Shown piece by piece: positions 1 through 8,768 of a stretch of DNA of 57,209 nt. The notes under the pieces are model-generated. The model saw nothing but the letters and a program-made list of their open reading frames with translations, was not told where the DNA came from and searched no databases. The stretch is taken from the NCBI GenBank assembly GCA_035268685.1, contig DATFKK010000050.1, positions 1-57,209 of the forward strand, written 5' to 3'. The stretch is from Candidatus Krumholzibacteriia bacterium (GTDB lineage Bacteria; Krumholzibacteriota; Krumholzibacteriia; JAJRXK01). Made by a program: the position numbers and the translations under genes. Position 1 is the stretch's first letter; each line of letters begins with the position of its first letter.

Positions 1-318
1 CTTCTCGCGCGCACGGAAGGCGCCGGTGGCCTCGACGACCACGTCGACGTCGTGGTCGGACCAGCGGATCGACGACGGGTCCTTCTCCGAACTCACCGCC
101 ACGCGTAGATCGCCCACGCGGAGCTGTCCGTCCTCGAGAGCGACGTCCGAGCCCAGACGCCCGTAGACGGTGTCGTAGCGCAACAGGTAGGCCAGGTCGT
201 CGGCACCGACGAGGTCGTTGATCGCCACCACCGTGACGTCGTCGCGGTCGAGGGCCTGACGGAAGGCGGCGCGGCCGATGCGTCCGAAACCATTGATTCC
301 CACACGTGTCTCGCTCAT
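1..318 (-). CDS. gap: Type I glyceraldehyde-3-phosphate dehydrogenase, N-terminal part (cut by window edge)
   Basis: Catalyses NAD-dependent oxidation and phosphorylation of glyceraldehyde 3-phosphate in glycolysis, in the cytoplasm. The first 106 codons are present and begin MSETRVGINGFGRIGR, the Rossmann-fold nucleotide-binding start of bacterial GAPDH. They continue through the 'VVAINDL' strand and the 'YDTVYGRL' segment to 'VVVEATGAF'. The catalytic Cys lies beyond the left edge. The ATG is preceded by a strong Shine-Dalgarno (AGGAAAGGAG), which fixes the start. A second, unrelated-class GAPDH-like gene lies at 28664-29734. Confidence 0.93.
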   Translation of the reverse strand, partial: MSETRVGINGFGRIGRAAFRQALDRDDVTVVAINDLVGADDLAYLLRYDTVYGRLGSDVALEDGQLRVGDLRVAVSSEKDPSSIRWSDHDVDVVVEATGAFRAREK

Positions 319-413
319 GACGACTCCTTTCCTGGTGGGGTTGGAGGCTAGACCCGACGGGACGCGCCGGGCGTTCGGGTCGATTCCGCTCGTGGGGGCG
401 GGGGTCTGCCCCA

Positions 414-3095
414 TCAGACCCAGCGCAGCGCCTTCAGGACCTGTCCGAGCAGCAGGGGCACCAGGCTGATGCCCAGGATCAGCCCCCAGGTCGACGGGTC
501 GGGCGGGACGACGTCGAGCACCCGGGCCAGCACGGGCACGTGGGCGGCGGCCAGGAGCAGCCCCACGCACAGCACGAGCGCACCCCACACCCAGCGGTTG
601 GTGGTCACGCGGTTGCGCCAGAGATCGGAGTCGGCCTCGCGCATGTTGAACACGTGCCACAGCCGCGCGAAGGCCACGGCCAGGAAGCTGACGGTGGTGG
701 CCTCGGCGGGCGGCATGTCGAGCACGGTCAGGCAGAAGGCGAAGCCGCCGAGCACGGGGAGCCCGACCACGGCGCCGAGCACCGCCAGCGAGATCCAGTG
801 CCGGCGGGTGAGGATCGGCTCGCCCGGAGCGCGGGGTGGGCCGTCCATCTCGTGGCCGCCGCCGGGGCCCACGCCGAGGGCCAGGGCGGGGAAGATGTCG
901 TTGACCGCGTTGATGTAGAGGATCTGCAGGGGAAGCAGGGGCAGCGGCGCGCCGACCAGCGCGGCCAGGAGCACCATGAGGATCTCTCCGATGTTCCCCG
1001 AGATCATGTACACCACGAAGTTGCGGACGTTGTCGAAGATGATCCGGCCCTGTTCGATGGCCATGGCCACCGTGTCGAGGCGGTCGTCCTCGAGGATGAT
1101 GTCGGCGGCATCGGCGGCGACGGGTTCACCGCGCTCTCCCATGGCGATTCCGATGTCGGCCTTCTCGAGGGCCGGAGCGTCGTTCACGCCGTCGCCGGTC
1201 ATGCCGACGACCGATCCCGCCGACTGGTGCAGGGCGATCAGGTCGAGCTTCTGCTCGGGCGAGGCGCGGTGGAAGACCGTGGCGTCGAGCAGGCGCTCGC
1301 GGGTGGAGTCGTCGGCGTCGTCGGGACCGAGGATCTCGCTACCGGCCACGTCCTCGCGCTCGTCCTCGAGCAGCTCGAGGTCGCGGGCCACGGCGACAGC
1401 CGTCTCCTGCTGATCGCCGGTGATCATCACCACGCGGATCCCGGCGTGGCGGGCGGTCTCGATCGGTGCCCGCACCTCGTCGCGCACGGGGTCGAGCAGT
1501 CCGACCAGTCCGATCAGATCGAGATCGCGGTACACGTCGTCGGTGTCGGGATCGTCGAGATCGCGCCGGGCCAGGGCCAGGACGCGGCGGCCCTGCGAGG
1601 CCAGGCGGTGGTTCTCGTCGCGCCACCACTCGCGCGCCTCGTCGTCGAGTTCGCGGGAACCCTCGGCGGTCACCACGCGGGAGCACACCTCGAGCACCGC
1701 CTCGGGGGCGCCCTTGACGGCCGCGAAGTGAGCCTCGCCGGCGCGGTGGACGGTCGCCATCATCTTGATCGACGGATCGAAGGCGTGCTCGCGGACCTCT
1801 TCGTTCTCGGCGAGCAGGTCGTCCCGGGTGAGGCCGGCCTTGGCGCCGAGGACGAGAAGGGCGACCTCGGTCGGATCGCCCGTCGCCTCGCCGTCGTCGC
1901 CCAGGCTGGCATTCGTGCACAGCGTGCCCACGCGCAGGGCCTCGCGCAGCCGGTCGTCGTCGGGTTCGATCTCGTCGCCGTCGACGCGGAACTCCCCGCG
2001 GGTCGACAGACCGGTTCCGCCGATCTCGACGTGGCGGTCGTCGAGGCGCAGGTCGGTGGCGGTCATCAGGTTCTCAGTGAGCGTGCCCGTCTTGTCGGTG
2101 AGCAGCACGTTGGTCGAGCCCAGCGTCTGCACGGCTGACAGGCGGCGCACCAGGGCGTGGCGCTCGGCCATGCGATGCATGCCGCGGGCCAGGGCCAGGG
2201 TGGCCACGATCGGCAGACCCTCGGGGACGGCGGCCACGAAGAGGGCGACCGCGGTCTCGATCATGAACACCAGTTCCTTGCCGGCGAGCAGCCCGGCGCC
2301 GCCGGCGATCACCACCACGGCCACGATGCCCTGGACCAGGCGCGAGGCCAGCGCGTCCAGACGCTGGCTCAAGGGGTCCTCTTCGCTCTCGGCCTCCTTC
2401 ACCAGCGAGGTCACGCCGCCGATCTCGGTCTGCATGCCGGTGGCCACGGCCACGCCGCGCCCGGATCCCTGCGTGATCGCGGTGCCCTTGTAGAGCATGC
2501 AGCTGCGTTCGGACAGCGGGGTCTCGGGCTCGACCGCATCGCGGTGCTTGCCCACGGGGACCGATTCGCCGGTGAGCGCGGACTCGTCGACCTGCAGGTT
2601 GTTCGCCTCGACCAGCCGGATGTCGGCGGTGACCACGTCGCCGGCCTCGACCAGCACGACGTCGCCGGGGACCAGGTCCTCGGCCTCGATCTCGTTCTGG
2701 TCGCCCTCGCGCAGCACGGTGGCGAAACGACGGTCGAGTTCCTGCAGCGCTTCCATCGAACGCAACGCCCGCAGCTCGGTGAGGAAGCCGATGCCGGCGT
2801 TGATCAGCATGGCCACGGCGATGGCCGCCGCGTCGATGGCGTTGCCGAACGCGGCCGACAGGACGACGGCGGCGAACAGCACGAGCATGATCAGGCTGCG
2901 GAACTGACGGACGAGGATCCCGAGGGTGCTCTCGTGCTCGACGTCGTGCAGCTGGTTCGGGCCGTGCTCCCGACGGCGTTCCTCGACGGCACGCGCGTCG
3001 AGCCCCTGCTCGGAGTCGACGTCGAAGGACGCGAGGACGTCGTCGACGTCCCTCTGCCAGGGAGGGGCGGCGGTGCGCTCGGCGGTGGTGTCCAT
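414..3095 (-). CDS. P2-type cation-transporting ATPase (Ca2+-ATPase-like)
   Basis: An 893-residue inner-membrane pump expected to export Ca2+ or Mn2+ at the cost of ATP. Visible in order: N-terminal cation-ATPase domain ('RREHGPNQL'), TM1-2, actuator domain with TGES, TM4 'PEGLP', phosphorylation motif DKTGTLT, 'MITGDQ', hinge TGDGVNDAPALEKADIG, and a C-terminal membrane block. TM5 keeps 'SGNIGE' and TM6 reads 'NAVND', so the Asn/Glu/Asn/Asp calcium ligands of SERCA-type pumps are mostly kept, with Thr replaced by Asn. The reading frame is open upstream to 4100, but that part is antisense to the next gene. The ATG at 3095 begins MDTTAERTAAP, the usual family N-terminus. Confidence 0.92.
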   Translation of the reverse strand: MDTTAERTAAPPWQRDVDDVLASFDVDSEQGLDARAVEERRREHGPNQLHDVEHESTLGILVRQFRSLIMLVLFAAVVLSAAFGNAIDAAAIAVAMLINAGIGFLTELRALRSMEALQELDRRFATVLREGDQNEIEAEDLVPGDVVLVEAGDVVTADIRLVEANNLQVDESALTGESVPVGKHRDAVEPETPLSERSCMLYKGTAITQGSGRGVAVATGMQTEIGGVTSLVKEAESEEDPLSQRLDALASRLVQGIVAVVVIAGGAGLLAGKELVFMIETAVALFVAAVPEGLPIVATLALARGMHRMAERHALVRRLSAVQTLGSTNVLLTDKTGTLTENLMTATDLRLDDRHVEIGGTGLSTRGEFRVDGDEIEPDDDRLREALRVGTLCTNASLGDDGEATGDPTEVALLVLGAKAGLTRDDLLAENEEVREHAFDPSIKMMATVHRAGEAHFAAVKGAPEAVLEVCSRVVTAEGSRELDDEAREWWRDENHRLASQGRRVLALARRDLDDPDTDDVYRDLDLIGLVGLLDPVRDEVRAPIETARHAGIRVVMITGDQQETAVAVARDLELLEDEREDVAGSEILGPDDADDSTRERLLDATVFHRASPEQKLDLIALHQSAGSVVGMTGDGVNDAPALEKADIGIAMGERGEPVAADAADIILEDDRLDTVAMAIEQGRIIFDNVRNFVVYMISGNIGEILMVLLAALVGAPLPLLPLQILYINAVNDIFPALALGVGPGGGHEMDGPPRAPGEPILTRRHWISLAVLGAVVGLPVLGGFAFCLTVLDMPPAEATTVSFLAVAFARLWHVFNMREADSDLWRNRVTTNRWVWGALVLCVGLLLAAAHVPVLARVLDVVPPDPSTWGLILGISLVPLLLGQVLKALRWV

Positions 3096-3296
3096 GGGAC
3101 AGGACGGTCGCAGGCACCGCACCCGACCGCGACCGGGGAGCGCCCGACCCGAGGGCGGGTCGTCGCACGACGGGCCCGGGTGTCGCCTCCGGACCGGCTC
3201 CTCGGGAGATCCCCCCTCGGACTTCCCGGTGTCGCGGGGCCATCCTGGGACTCCACCCCAGACCGGCCCGTCTCCGGGCCGAAACGGACCGAGACC

Positions 3297-4691
3297 GTGG
3301 ACCTGCGTTCGTACTACGGCGATCCCCATGTGCGCCGGCGCATGCGGGAGTTCCTGGGTGGTCCCTCCGACGGCGAGGCGACCTGCGCGTACCTGTGCCG
3401 TTGCGACAGCGCCGACGGCGGCGTGCACCGGCACGGGTCGGAGCGGCTCGACGCGTTCCTCGAGGCGGGATGGGAGGTCGGCCGGTCGCTGTGGGACCAC
3501 GAGGGGCTGATCGCGCACCTCGACATCGAGTACGTGAACTACGACTATCCCGGTGAGGCCATCAAGGACCCGCAGCGCGCGTTCCGGATCCAGCAGCCCC
3601 TGGTGGATGCCATCGAAGAGGTGCTGGCCGACTACGGCGTCTCCGCTCTGCACCTGCTCACCGGCCGCGGACACCACTTCGTGTGGCGCATCCCGTACGG
3701 CACGCCGGCGGCCTCCTCGCTCGTCGCCGTGGGCCGGATGCCGCGCCACATGGCCCTGACGAATGCGACGATCCGCTCGCCGCGGGGGGACCAACTCCCG
3801 GTGGAGGCGTGCCGGGGTCACGCCGGGCTGGGGCTGGTCATGGAGCGTCTTTCGCATCGCTTCGTGGAGAAGGCGGCGCCGAAGTGCGAGATCCCCGTCG
3901 AGTTGACCGACGTCCGGGTGGGTCCCGGAGAGCGGGGACGCGAAGGGCTGTCGATCGATCTCTCCGAGTACGGCGATCCGGTGCACACGCGCATGATCCG
4001 CCTGCCGTTCTCGGCCTACCTCAAGCCCTGGCTGAAGCCGGGGTTGTTCTCGCCCGATCAACACGCCGAACTGCCCCTGCTCTTCGCCGTACCCCAGCAC
4101 GAGTTCGACACGCGGGCGGCGATCGACGTCATGCGGGATCCCGAGCGGGCCCGGGACCTGGCGCGGCGGGTGTCGGCCCGCATTCCCGACGGATCCGACG
4201 GAACCCGTCGACTGATCGAGGACTACCGCGACTCACCGCTGGCCCGGTTCCACGACTGGTACTACGACCACCAGCCCGAGGCGCCGGAGCGCTGGGCCGA
4301 GACCTACGACACGCTGGACCTCGACCGATTGCCACCCTGTGTGGCCGAATCGGTCCGGAGGCCGAACGACGTTCTTCTGCAACCGGCGGGGATCCGTCGC
4401 CTGGTGGCCACCCTGTGGGCCGACGGCTGGCATCCCCGCGACGTGGCCGGACTGATCCGCTCGAAGTACGAGCGCGACCACGGATGGGGCGGCCGCTGGT
4501 ACTACTACGACGCCGCGACTCGTGCCGACTTCTACACCCGGCTCTTCGCGAGCTGGATCGCCGTCGGCAACGACGAACTCGTCGACTACAACTGCCAGTC
4601 GGAGAAGGAGAAGGGCCTGTGCGCGCGGCCCTTCGGGGATTGCGACCTCACCGACTGGCGACGGCGCGCGCTGGAGAGGAGATGGACATGA
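3297..4691 (+). CDS. Archaeo-eukaryotic primase (AEP)-like protein
   Basis: 464 residues, not a well-known gene. Three signatures of the AEP polymerase/primase fold appear in order: an acidic pair in 'HLDIEY' (D76, E78), 'TGRGHHFVW' near 122-130 (family form SGGRGxHhW), and 'SIDLSEY' (D221) followed by 'MIRLPFSAY' (compare 'RLPGSLH' of archaeal-type primases). Cysteines cluster at the N-terminus (CAYLCRC) and C-terminus (three Cys in the last 35 residues), so a metal or Fe-S site is possible. Start taken at GTG 3297; ATG 3342 is an alternative. The stop overlaps the next start (ATGA), so translation is coupled to the TIM-barrel gene. The biochemical role is inferred only from motifs. Confidence 0.6.
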   Translation: MDLRSYYGDPHVRRRMREFLGGPSDGEATCAYLCRCDSADGGVHRHGSERLDAFLEAGWEVGRSLWDHEGLIAHLDIEYVNYDYPGEAIKDPQRAFRIQQPLVDAIEEVLADYGVSALHLLTGRGHHFVWRIPYGTPAASSLVAVGRMPRHMALTNATIRSPRGDQLPVEACRGHAGLGLVMERLSHRFVEKAAPKCEIPVELTDVRVGPGERGREGLSIDLSEYGDPVHTRMIRLPFSAYLKPWLKPGLFSPDQHAELPLLFAVPQHEFDTRAAIDVMRDPERARDLARRVSARIPDGSDGTRRLIEDYRDSPLARFHDWYYDHQPEAPERWAETYDTLDLDRLPPCVAESVRRPNDVLLQPAGIRRLVATLWADGWHPRDVAGLIRSKYERDHGWGGRWYYYDAATRADFYTRLFASWIAVGNDELVDYNCQSEKEKGLCARPFGDCDLTDWRRRALERRWT

Positions 4692-5584
4692 GCGACTGGC
4701 CGGTGGGTCTGTCGACGGGCTGCTTCTACGACCGGAGCATCTTCGACGTCCTCGAGCCCATCTACCACGGTGGATTCTCCATGCTGGAGATCTGTTCCGC
4801 CGAGAAGCACTTCGACTACCACGACCGCGACGCGCTCGAGTCCCTGGTGCGCAGACTCCGCGACCTGGATCTGGAGGCCTACTCCTTCCACGCGCCCTAC
4901 GGACGGGACATCGACATCACGTCGCTCGACGACGAGCGGCGAGCCTACTCGCGTGAGGAGATCCTGCGATCGGCCGAGGCGGCCGCGCAGCTGAACGTGC
5001 GGTACTTCGTGATCCACCCCGGGCCGGAGATGTCCGAGGAGCCCCCGGCCGAGGAACGCCTGCACCGTCTGCGGAACGCGGCCTCGGTGCTCGACGTGGT
5101 GTCGCAGCGCTGCGCGCAGCTCGGGATCGGCTTCTGTCTCGAGAACATGTTGCCGCACCTGTTGTTCGGCAACGCCAGCGACATGCTGTGGATCCTGGGC
5201 GACATCCGGCGGGTCGAGGTCGGCGTGTGCCTCGACACCGGCCACGCGCACCTCGCGCGCGACATCACCGAGATCGTGCGCAAGTTCGCCGGGCACCTCC
5301 GCATGCTGCACGTCCACGACAACCGCGGCGACTACGACGACCACCTGCCGCCGGGCGAGGGCGAGATCGACTGGTTGCGTCTGGTGGGCGAGCTGCGGAG
5401 GATCCGCTTCGCGGGCGGGCTGGTGCTCGAGCTGTCCGGCGACCTCGACCTCGAACCCGACGAGATGCTCGCGCGTGCTCGCCACGCCCGGTGGTTCCTG
5501 CGCGACCTGTCGCGTCGGGTCGCGCTCTTCGGCACGACCGGCCAGGGTCCGCTGCAGAGCATGGACATCGAGGAGAAGGCCTGA
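4688..5584 (+). CDS. TIM-barrel sugar-phosphate isomerase / endonuclease IV-like metalloenzyme
   Basis: 298 residues of the xylose-isomerase-like TIM-barrel superfamily (COG1082 / AP endonuclease 2). Putative metal ligands sit on successive strands: H68 (SFHAPYG), H110 (VIHPGP), E152 (CLENM), D183 and H186 (CLDTGHAH), H208/H210 and D211 (LHVHDN), then 'DDHLPPGEGEIDW' with H219 and E224. The last motif is typical of sugar-phosphate isomerases/epimerases, but endonuclease IV shares the same fold and ligand order. ATG 4688 is chosen over ATG 4682 because it has the better spacing from GGAG. It overlaps the stop of the primase-like gene by four bases, suggesting a shared function. Confidence 0.8.
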   Translation: MSDWPVGLSTGCFYDRSIFDVLEPIYHGGFSMLEICSAEKHFDYHDRDALESLVRRLRDLDLEAYSFHAPYGRDIDITSLDDERRAYSREEILRSAEAAAQLNVRYFVIHPGPEMSEEPPAEERLHRLRNAASVLDVVSQRCAQLGIGFCLENMLPHLLFGNASDMLWILGDIRRVEVGVCLDTGHAHLARDITEIVRKFAGHLRMLHVHDNRGDYDDHLPPGEGEIDWLRLVGELRRIRFAGGLVLELSGDLDLEPDEMLARARHARWFLRDLSRRVALFGTTGQGPLQSMDIEEKA

Positions 5585-5597
5585 TCGGCGGGTGCGA

Positions 5598-7844
5598 TCA
5601 GCGGCTCAGGATCGCCTTCTGGACCCGACTGCGGCCGTCGGCCTGCAGCCGCACGAAGTACACGCCACTGCCCAGACGACGTCGGCGGTCGTCGCGGCCG
5701 GACCAGTGCACCGTGTGGGTTCCGGCCACGACCGATCCTTCGTGCAGGCGGGCGACCTCGCGCCCGGCGAGGTCGTACACGGCCAACCGCACCTGCGTCG
5801 TCTCGCTCAGCGTGTAGCGGATCGTCGTCGAGCCGTCGAAGGGATTGGGGCGCAGGGGCCGCAGGTGGAAGCCCGTCTCGGGATCGCCGGTCGGCTCGTC
5901 CACACCCGTGGCTCGCGTGACCTCGTAGATCCGCACGTCGTGGGCGTCGAGGTCGAGGCCGGCCAGGTCGAAGGACGCGTCGATGACCGTGTCGACGTCC
6001 GGACCGGTGCCCAGGAGATCGCGCAGGGCCACGTCTCCGGCCGCCCACCGGTCGCTGGTGCCGTCCAGCGTGACTCCACTGCGTGCGGTGTCGCCCACGT
6101 TGATCACGCAGAGCACCGTCTGCGCCTCGTAGCGGCGCAGGTAGGCCAGCACCGCCGGATCCCCCGTGGCGAGCGGCAGGTACTCTCCACGCCGCAGGGC
6201 CGGCGTGGCGTTGCGCACGCCCACGAGGTCGCGGTACCAGCTCCACAGCGAATTCGGGGCCTGCCGCAGGTCGGCGACGTTGAAGTCCGCGGCGTTCGGG
6301 CCGATCTCGTTCCAAGGAACGCCGGTGGTGAAGCCGGCGTTCGGACCGCCGGTCCACTGCATCGGACGCCGGATCTCGGGATCGGGCTTGGTGCCGAGCA
6401 TGCCCACTTCCTCGCCGTAGTAGAGGAAGGGCACCCCGGGCTGCGTGAGGTAGATGCCCGCGGCCACCTTCATGCGGTCGACGTCCTCGCCGACCACGTT
6501 CATCACACGGTCCTGGTCGTGGTTGGTGAGGAAGGTGGCGTACTGCAGGTAGGGGTAGAGTCCGTAGACCTGGTCCGCCTTGTAGGCCAGGCCCTGCGCG
6601 TCGCCGCTGTTCACCGCTCCGAGCATGGCGCTGGCCAGCTCGAACTCGAAGCAGAAGTCCAGGCGGTCCTCGATCACGTACTGGCGTACGGTGGAGGAGT
6701 TGGTCCAGGCCTCGCCCACGGACATCGCCTCGGGATCCACCGACTTCACGTGCAGGTTGAAGTCGCGCCAGAAGTCGAAGGTCTCCGGCGTGTTCTGCAG
6801 CTGCCCGTCGTTCTCGTCGATGTACAGGACCGCGTCGAGCCGGAAGCCGTCGATGCCGATCGTGTCGAGCCACCACGCGGCCGTGTCGAACATCGCGGTG
6901 CGCACCGCCGGCTCGTCGTAGTTGAGGTCGGGCATGCCGCTCCAGAACAGCCCGTAGTAGTAGTACCCCGAGGCATCGCGATGCCACACCGGCTGACCCC
7001 ACGGTCCGGTCTGGCCGGGATCCGTCGGCGACCACACGAAATGGTCGCGGTAGGTCGGGTTCCCCTGCCGTGCGGCGACGAACCACGGGTGCTGTGTCGA
7101 CGCGTGGTTCATGACGTAGTCGATGATCACGCGGATCCCGCGGGCGTGGGCGGCGTCGAGGAAGGTGCGGAAGTCGTCGAGCGTGCCGTAGTCCGGGTTG
7201 ATCGAGCGGTAGTCGATCGTGTCGTAGCCGTGATAGGTCGGCGACTCGTGGATCGGCATCAGCCAGATCCCCGTCACGCCCAGGTCGTCGTCGGTGCTCG
7301 GGTCGCCGTCGTTCAGGTAGTCGAGCTTGTCGGTCAGGCCCTGGAAGTCTCCGATGCCGTCGCCGTCGCTGTCGTGGAAGCTGCGCACGAAGATCTCGTA
7401 GAAGACCGTGTCGTTCCACCACGACAGCTCGCCCACGCCGGCGTCGGGCGCGCGGTCGCCGTACCACACGAGGATCTCGTCGTCGCTCGACCGGACCGTG
7501 TAGCGACGGTTGGGTCCGCCGCCCGGGAACTCCTCGCGGCCGTCCCACTCGCCGTTCAGGCGGAACTTGAACTCGATGGTCTCGCCCGGGGTGAAGCCGT
7601 CGACGGTGACCTCGTGGATCGAGTCTCCGTCGGCGTCCGACAGGACGATCAGCTCTTCGGTACCCCAGCCGTTGAAGGGTCCGGCGAGATCGACGAACTC
7701 GGTGGTGGGATCGAAGTTCCCGAGTTCGATCTGGTGGGACATGCGCACGCGGAAGTCGATCGACACCGCGTGCGCCGCCGTGGGCACGACGACGGCGGTG
7801 AGCAGGCAGAGGAACGCCGAGAAACGAGCCACGGCTCCGGACAC
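5598..7844 (-). CDS. Secreted GH13 alpha-amylase-family enzyme with FlgD-like C-terminal domain
   Basis: 748 residues with a signal peptide (cleavage near A26). An E-set starch-binding-like domain (about 27-128, 'LAGPFNGWG') precedes a GH13 catalytic barrel. Conserved GH13 regions: DYVMNH (242-247), FRLDAV with nucleophile D337, GEAW with acid E378, and NHD (441-443). The last roughly 85 residues ('NPFDGSTTIRYTL' to 'VQKAILSR') form the FlgD/T9SS-like Ig domain, also seen at the ends of the proteins at 8769-10481 and 37826-40063. Probable role: hydrolysis of alpha-glucans outside the cell or at the surface. It converges with the TIM-barrel gene, 13 bases away. Confidence 0.9.
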   Translation of the reverse strand: MSGAVARFSAFLCLLTAVVVPTAAHAVSIDFRVRMSHQIELGNFDPTTEFVDLAGPFNGWGTEELIVLSDADGDSIHEVTVDGFTPGETIEFKFRLNGEWDGREEFPGGGPNRRYTVRSSDDEILVWYGDRAPDAGVGELSWWNDTVFYEIFVRSFHDSDGDGIGDFQGLTDKLDYLNDGDPSTDDDLGVTGIWLMPIHESPTYHGYDTIDYRSINPDYGTLDDFRTFLDAAHARGIRVIIDYVMNHASTQHPWFVAARQGNPTYRDHFVWSPTDPGQTGPWGQPVWHRDASGYYYYGLFWSGMPDLNYDEPAVRTAMFDTAAWWLDTIGIDGFRLDAVLYIDENDGQLQNTPETFDFWRDFNLHVKSVDPEAMSVGEAWTNSSTVRQYVIEDRLDFCFEFELASAMLGAVNSGDAQGLAYKADQVYGLYPYLQYATFLTNHDQDRVMNVVGEDVDRMKVAAGIYLTQPGVPFLYYGEEVGMLGTKPDPEIRRPMQWTGGPNAGFTTGVPWNEIGPNAADFNVADLRQAPNSLWSWYRDLVGVRNATPALRRGEYLPLATGDPAVLAYLRRYEAQTVLCVINVGDTARSGVTLDGTSDRWAAGDVALRDLLGTGPDVDTVIDASFDLAGLDLDAHDVRIYEVTRATGVDEPTGDPETGFHLRPLRPNPFDGSTTIRYTLSETTQVRLAVYDLAGREVARLHEGSVVAGTHTVHWSGRDDRRRRLGSGVYFVRLQADGRSRVQKAILSR

Positions 7845-7895
7845 GGGATTCGCCTTCCACGGGGGTGTCCGCGCGGGATGCGCGTTCGACGGTTC

Positions 7896-7924
7896 AGTCT
7901 AACACCAGGTCCGGGGCCGGACAA
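7896..7924 (-). promoter_or_regulatory. Sigma70-like promoter for the amylase gene
   Basis: On the minus strand TTGTCC (7919-7924), a 17-base spacer and TAGACT (7896-7901). It lies about 50 bases upstream of the amylase ATG at 7844. The same -10 type and spacing recur at other genes in the window. Confidence 0.55.
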
Positions 7925-7937
7925 ACCGGCGCCCGCG

Positions 7938-8543
7938 TCACTGCTCCCCGGCATCCTCCCGGAGTTCCTCGCGACCGGGGCCACCGACACGGGCGACCAC
8001 CTGCACGGTGCTCGCCTGGGGTCCCTGCTCGCCCATCTCCTCGACGTAGCGCACGCCGGTTCCCACCACGAGATCCTCGAGGTCCTCGTTCACGACCGCG
8101 TTGCGATGGAAGTAGACGCTTTCGCCTTCCGGCGTCTTGAGGAAGCCGTGATCCTCGTCGGGGAACAACTGGTCGACGATGCCGACCATGTCCTGCGAGG
8201 GGTGCGCCTTCACGTCGCGGCGCTGCTTCGCCACGAGTTGCTCCAACTGGCTTCGCATGGCGTCGAAGGTGCGATGTATCACCGTCTCGAGGGTGTCGTT
8301 CACCGTGCCCTGGCTCGGCTCGCGGACGGCGACCAGTTCGTGGCCGCGGGGAACCTGCACCGCCACCCGCACGCGGTAGGAACTCCCGGTCGACGGGTTG
8401 CCCTGCGGCCGTTCCACCGCGACGCGGCAACTGGTGAGGTAGTCGCACACGCGGTGCAGCTTCTCGACCTTGTCGCGTACGAGGTCGTCGAGGGCCTCGG
8501 TCTTCTTCACGCCGCGGAAGGTCAGTTCGAGTGGGACCTGCAC
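7938..8543 (-). CDS. HPF/RaiA-type ribosome-associated protein fused to a cold-shock domain
   Basis: 201 residues. Residues 1 to about 110 match the sigma54-modulation/hibernation-promoting-factor fold ('VPLELTFRGVKKTEALDDLV', 'CRVAVERP', 'YRVRVAVQVP'). Residues of about 130-190 look like an S1-type cold-shock nucleic-acid-binding domain ('VGIVDQLF', 'HGFLKT', 'SVYFHRNAV'). It probably binds ribosomes and RNA in stationary phase or cold. GTG 8543 is chosen because AGGAGGTGG lies six bases upstream. The gene is divergent from the secreted-protein gene at 8769. Confidence 0.85.
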   Translation of the reverse strand: MQVPLELTFRGVKKTEALDDLVRDKVEKLHRVCDYLTSCRVAVERPQGNPSTGSSYRVRVAVQVPRGHELVAVREPSQGTVNDTLETVIHRTFDAMRSQLEQLVAKQRRDVKAHPSQDMVGIVDQLFPDEDHGFLKTPEGESVYFHRNAVVNEDLEDLVVGTGVRYVEEMGEQGPQASTVQVVARVGGPGREELREDAGEQ

Positions 8544-8687
8544 GGTTCCACCTCCTGGGTCGGGTCGGATCCCGTTCACGGGTCGACGTGTGTCGTCCCG
8601 ATACTCTAGCCGCGTGCGATCACGACGAGATGGGGAGCGTCCCCAACGCTCTCCCCGGGCCGGACAGAAGTGGTGCCGCTGTACGAT

Positions 8688-8716
8688 GGGACACGGATGC
8701 GGTTCCGGGCTAGAAT
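8688..8716 (+). promoter_or_regulatory. Sigma70-like promoter upstream of the FlgD-tailed secreted protein
   Basis: GGGACA (8688-8693), a 17-base spacer and TAGAAT (8711-8716), about 50 bases before the ATG at 8769. Confidence 0.55.
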
Positions 8717-8768
8717 CCCCGCCGTGGGTCCCTCTCGGCCTGGACAAATGATTCCTGGGAGGGAAGTC

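Noticed and set aside
540-2138. A 532-codon open frame antisense to the P-type ATPase
   Set aside because: It is a shadow in GC-rich DNA, His/Gly/Asp-rich and without family motifs. The ATPase strand has all catalytic motifs.
5581-5601. CTGATCG-GCGGGTG-CGATCAG hairpin between the TIM-barrel and amylase genes, considered as a terminator
   Set aside because: Only seven base pairs and no T-run on either strand, so the evidence is too weak to call.
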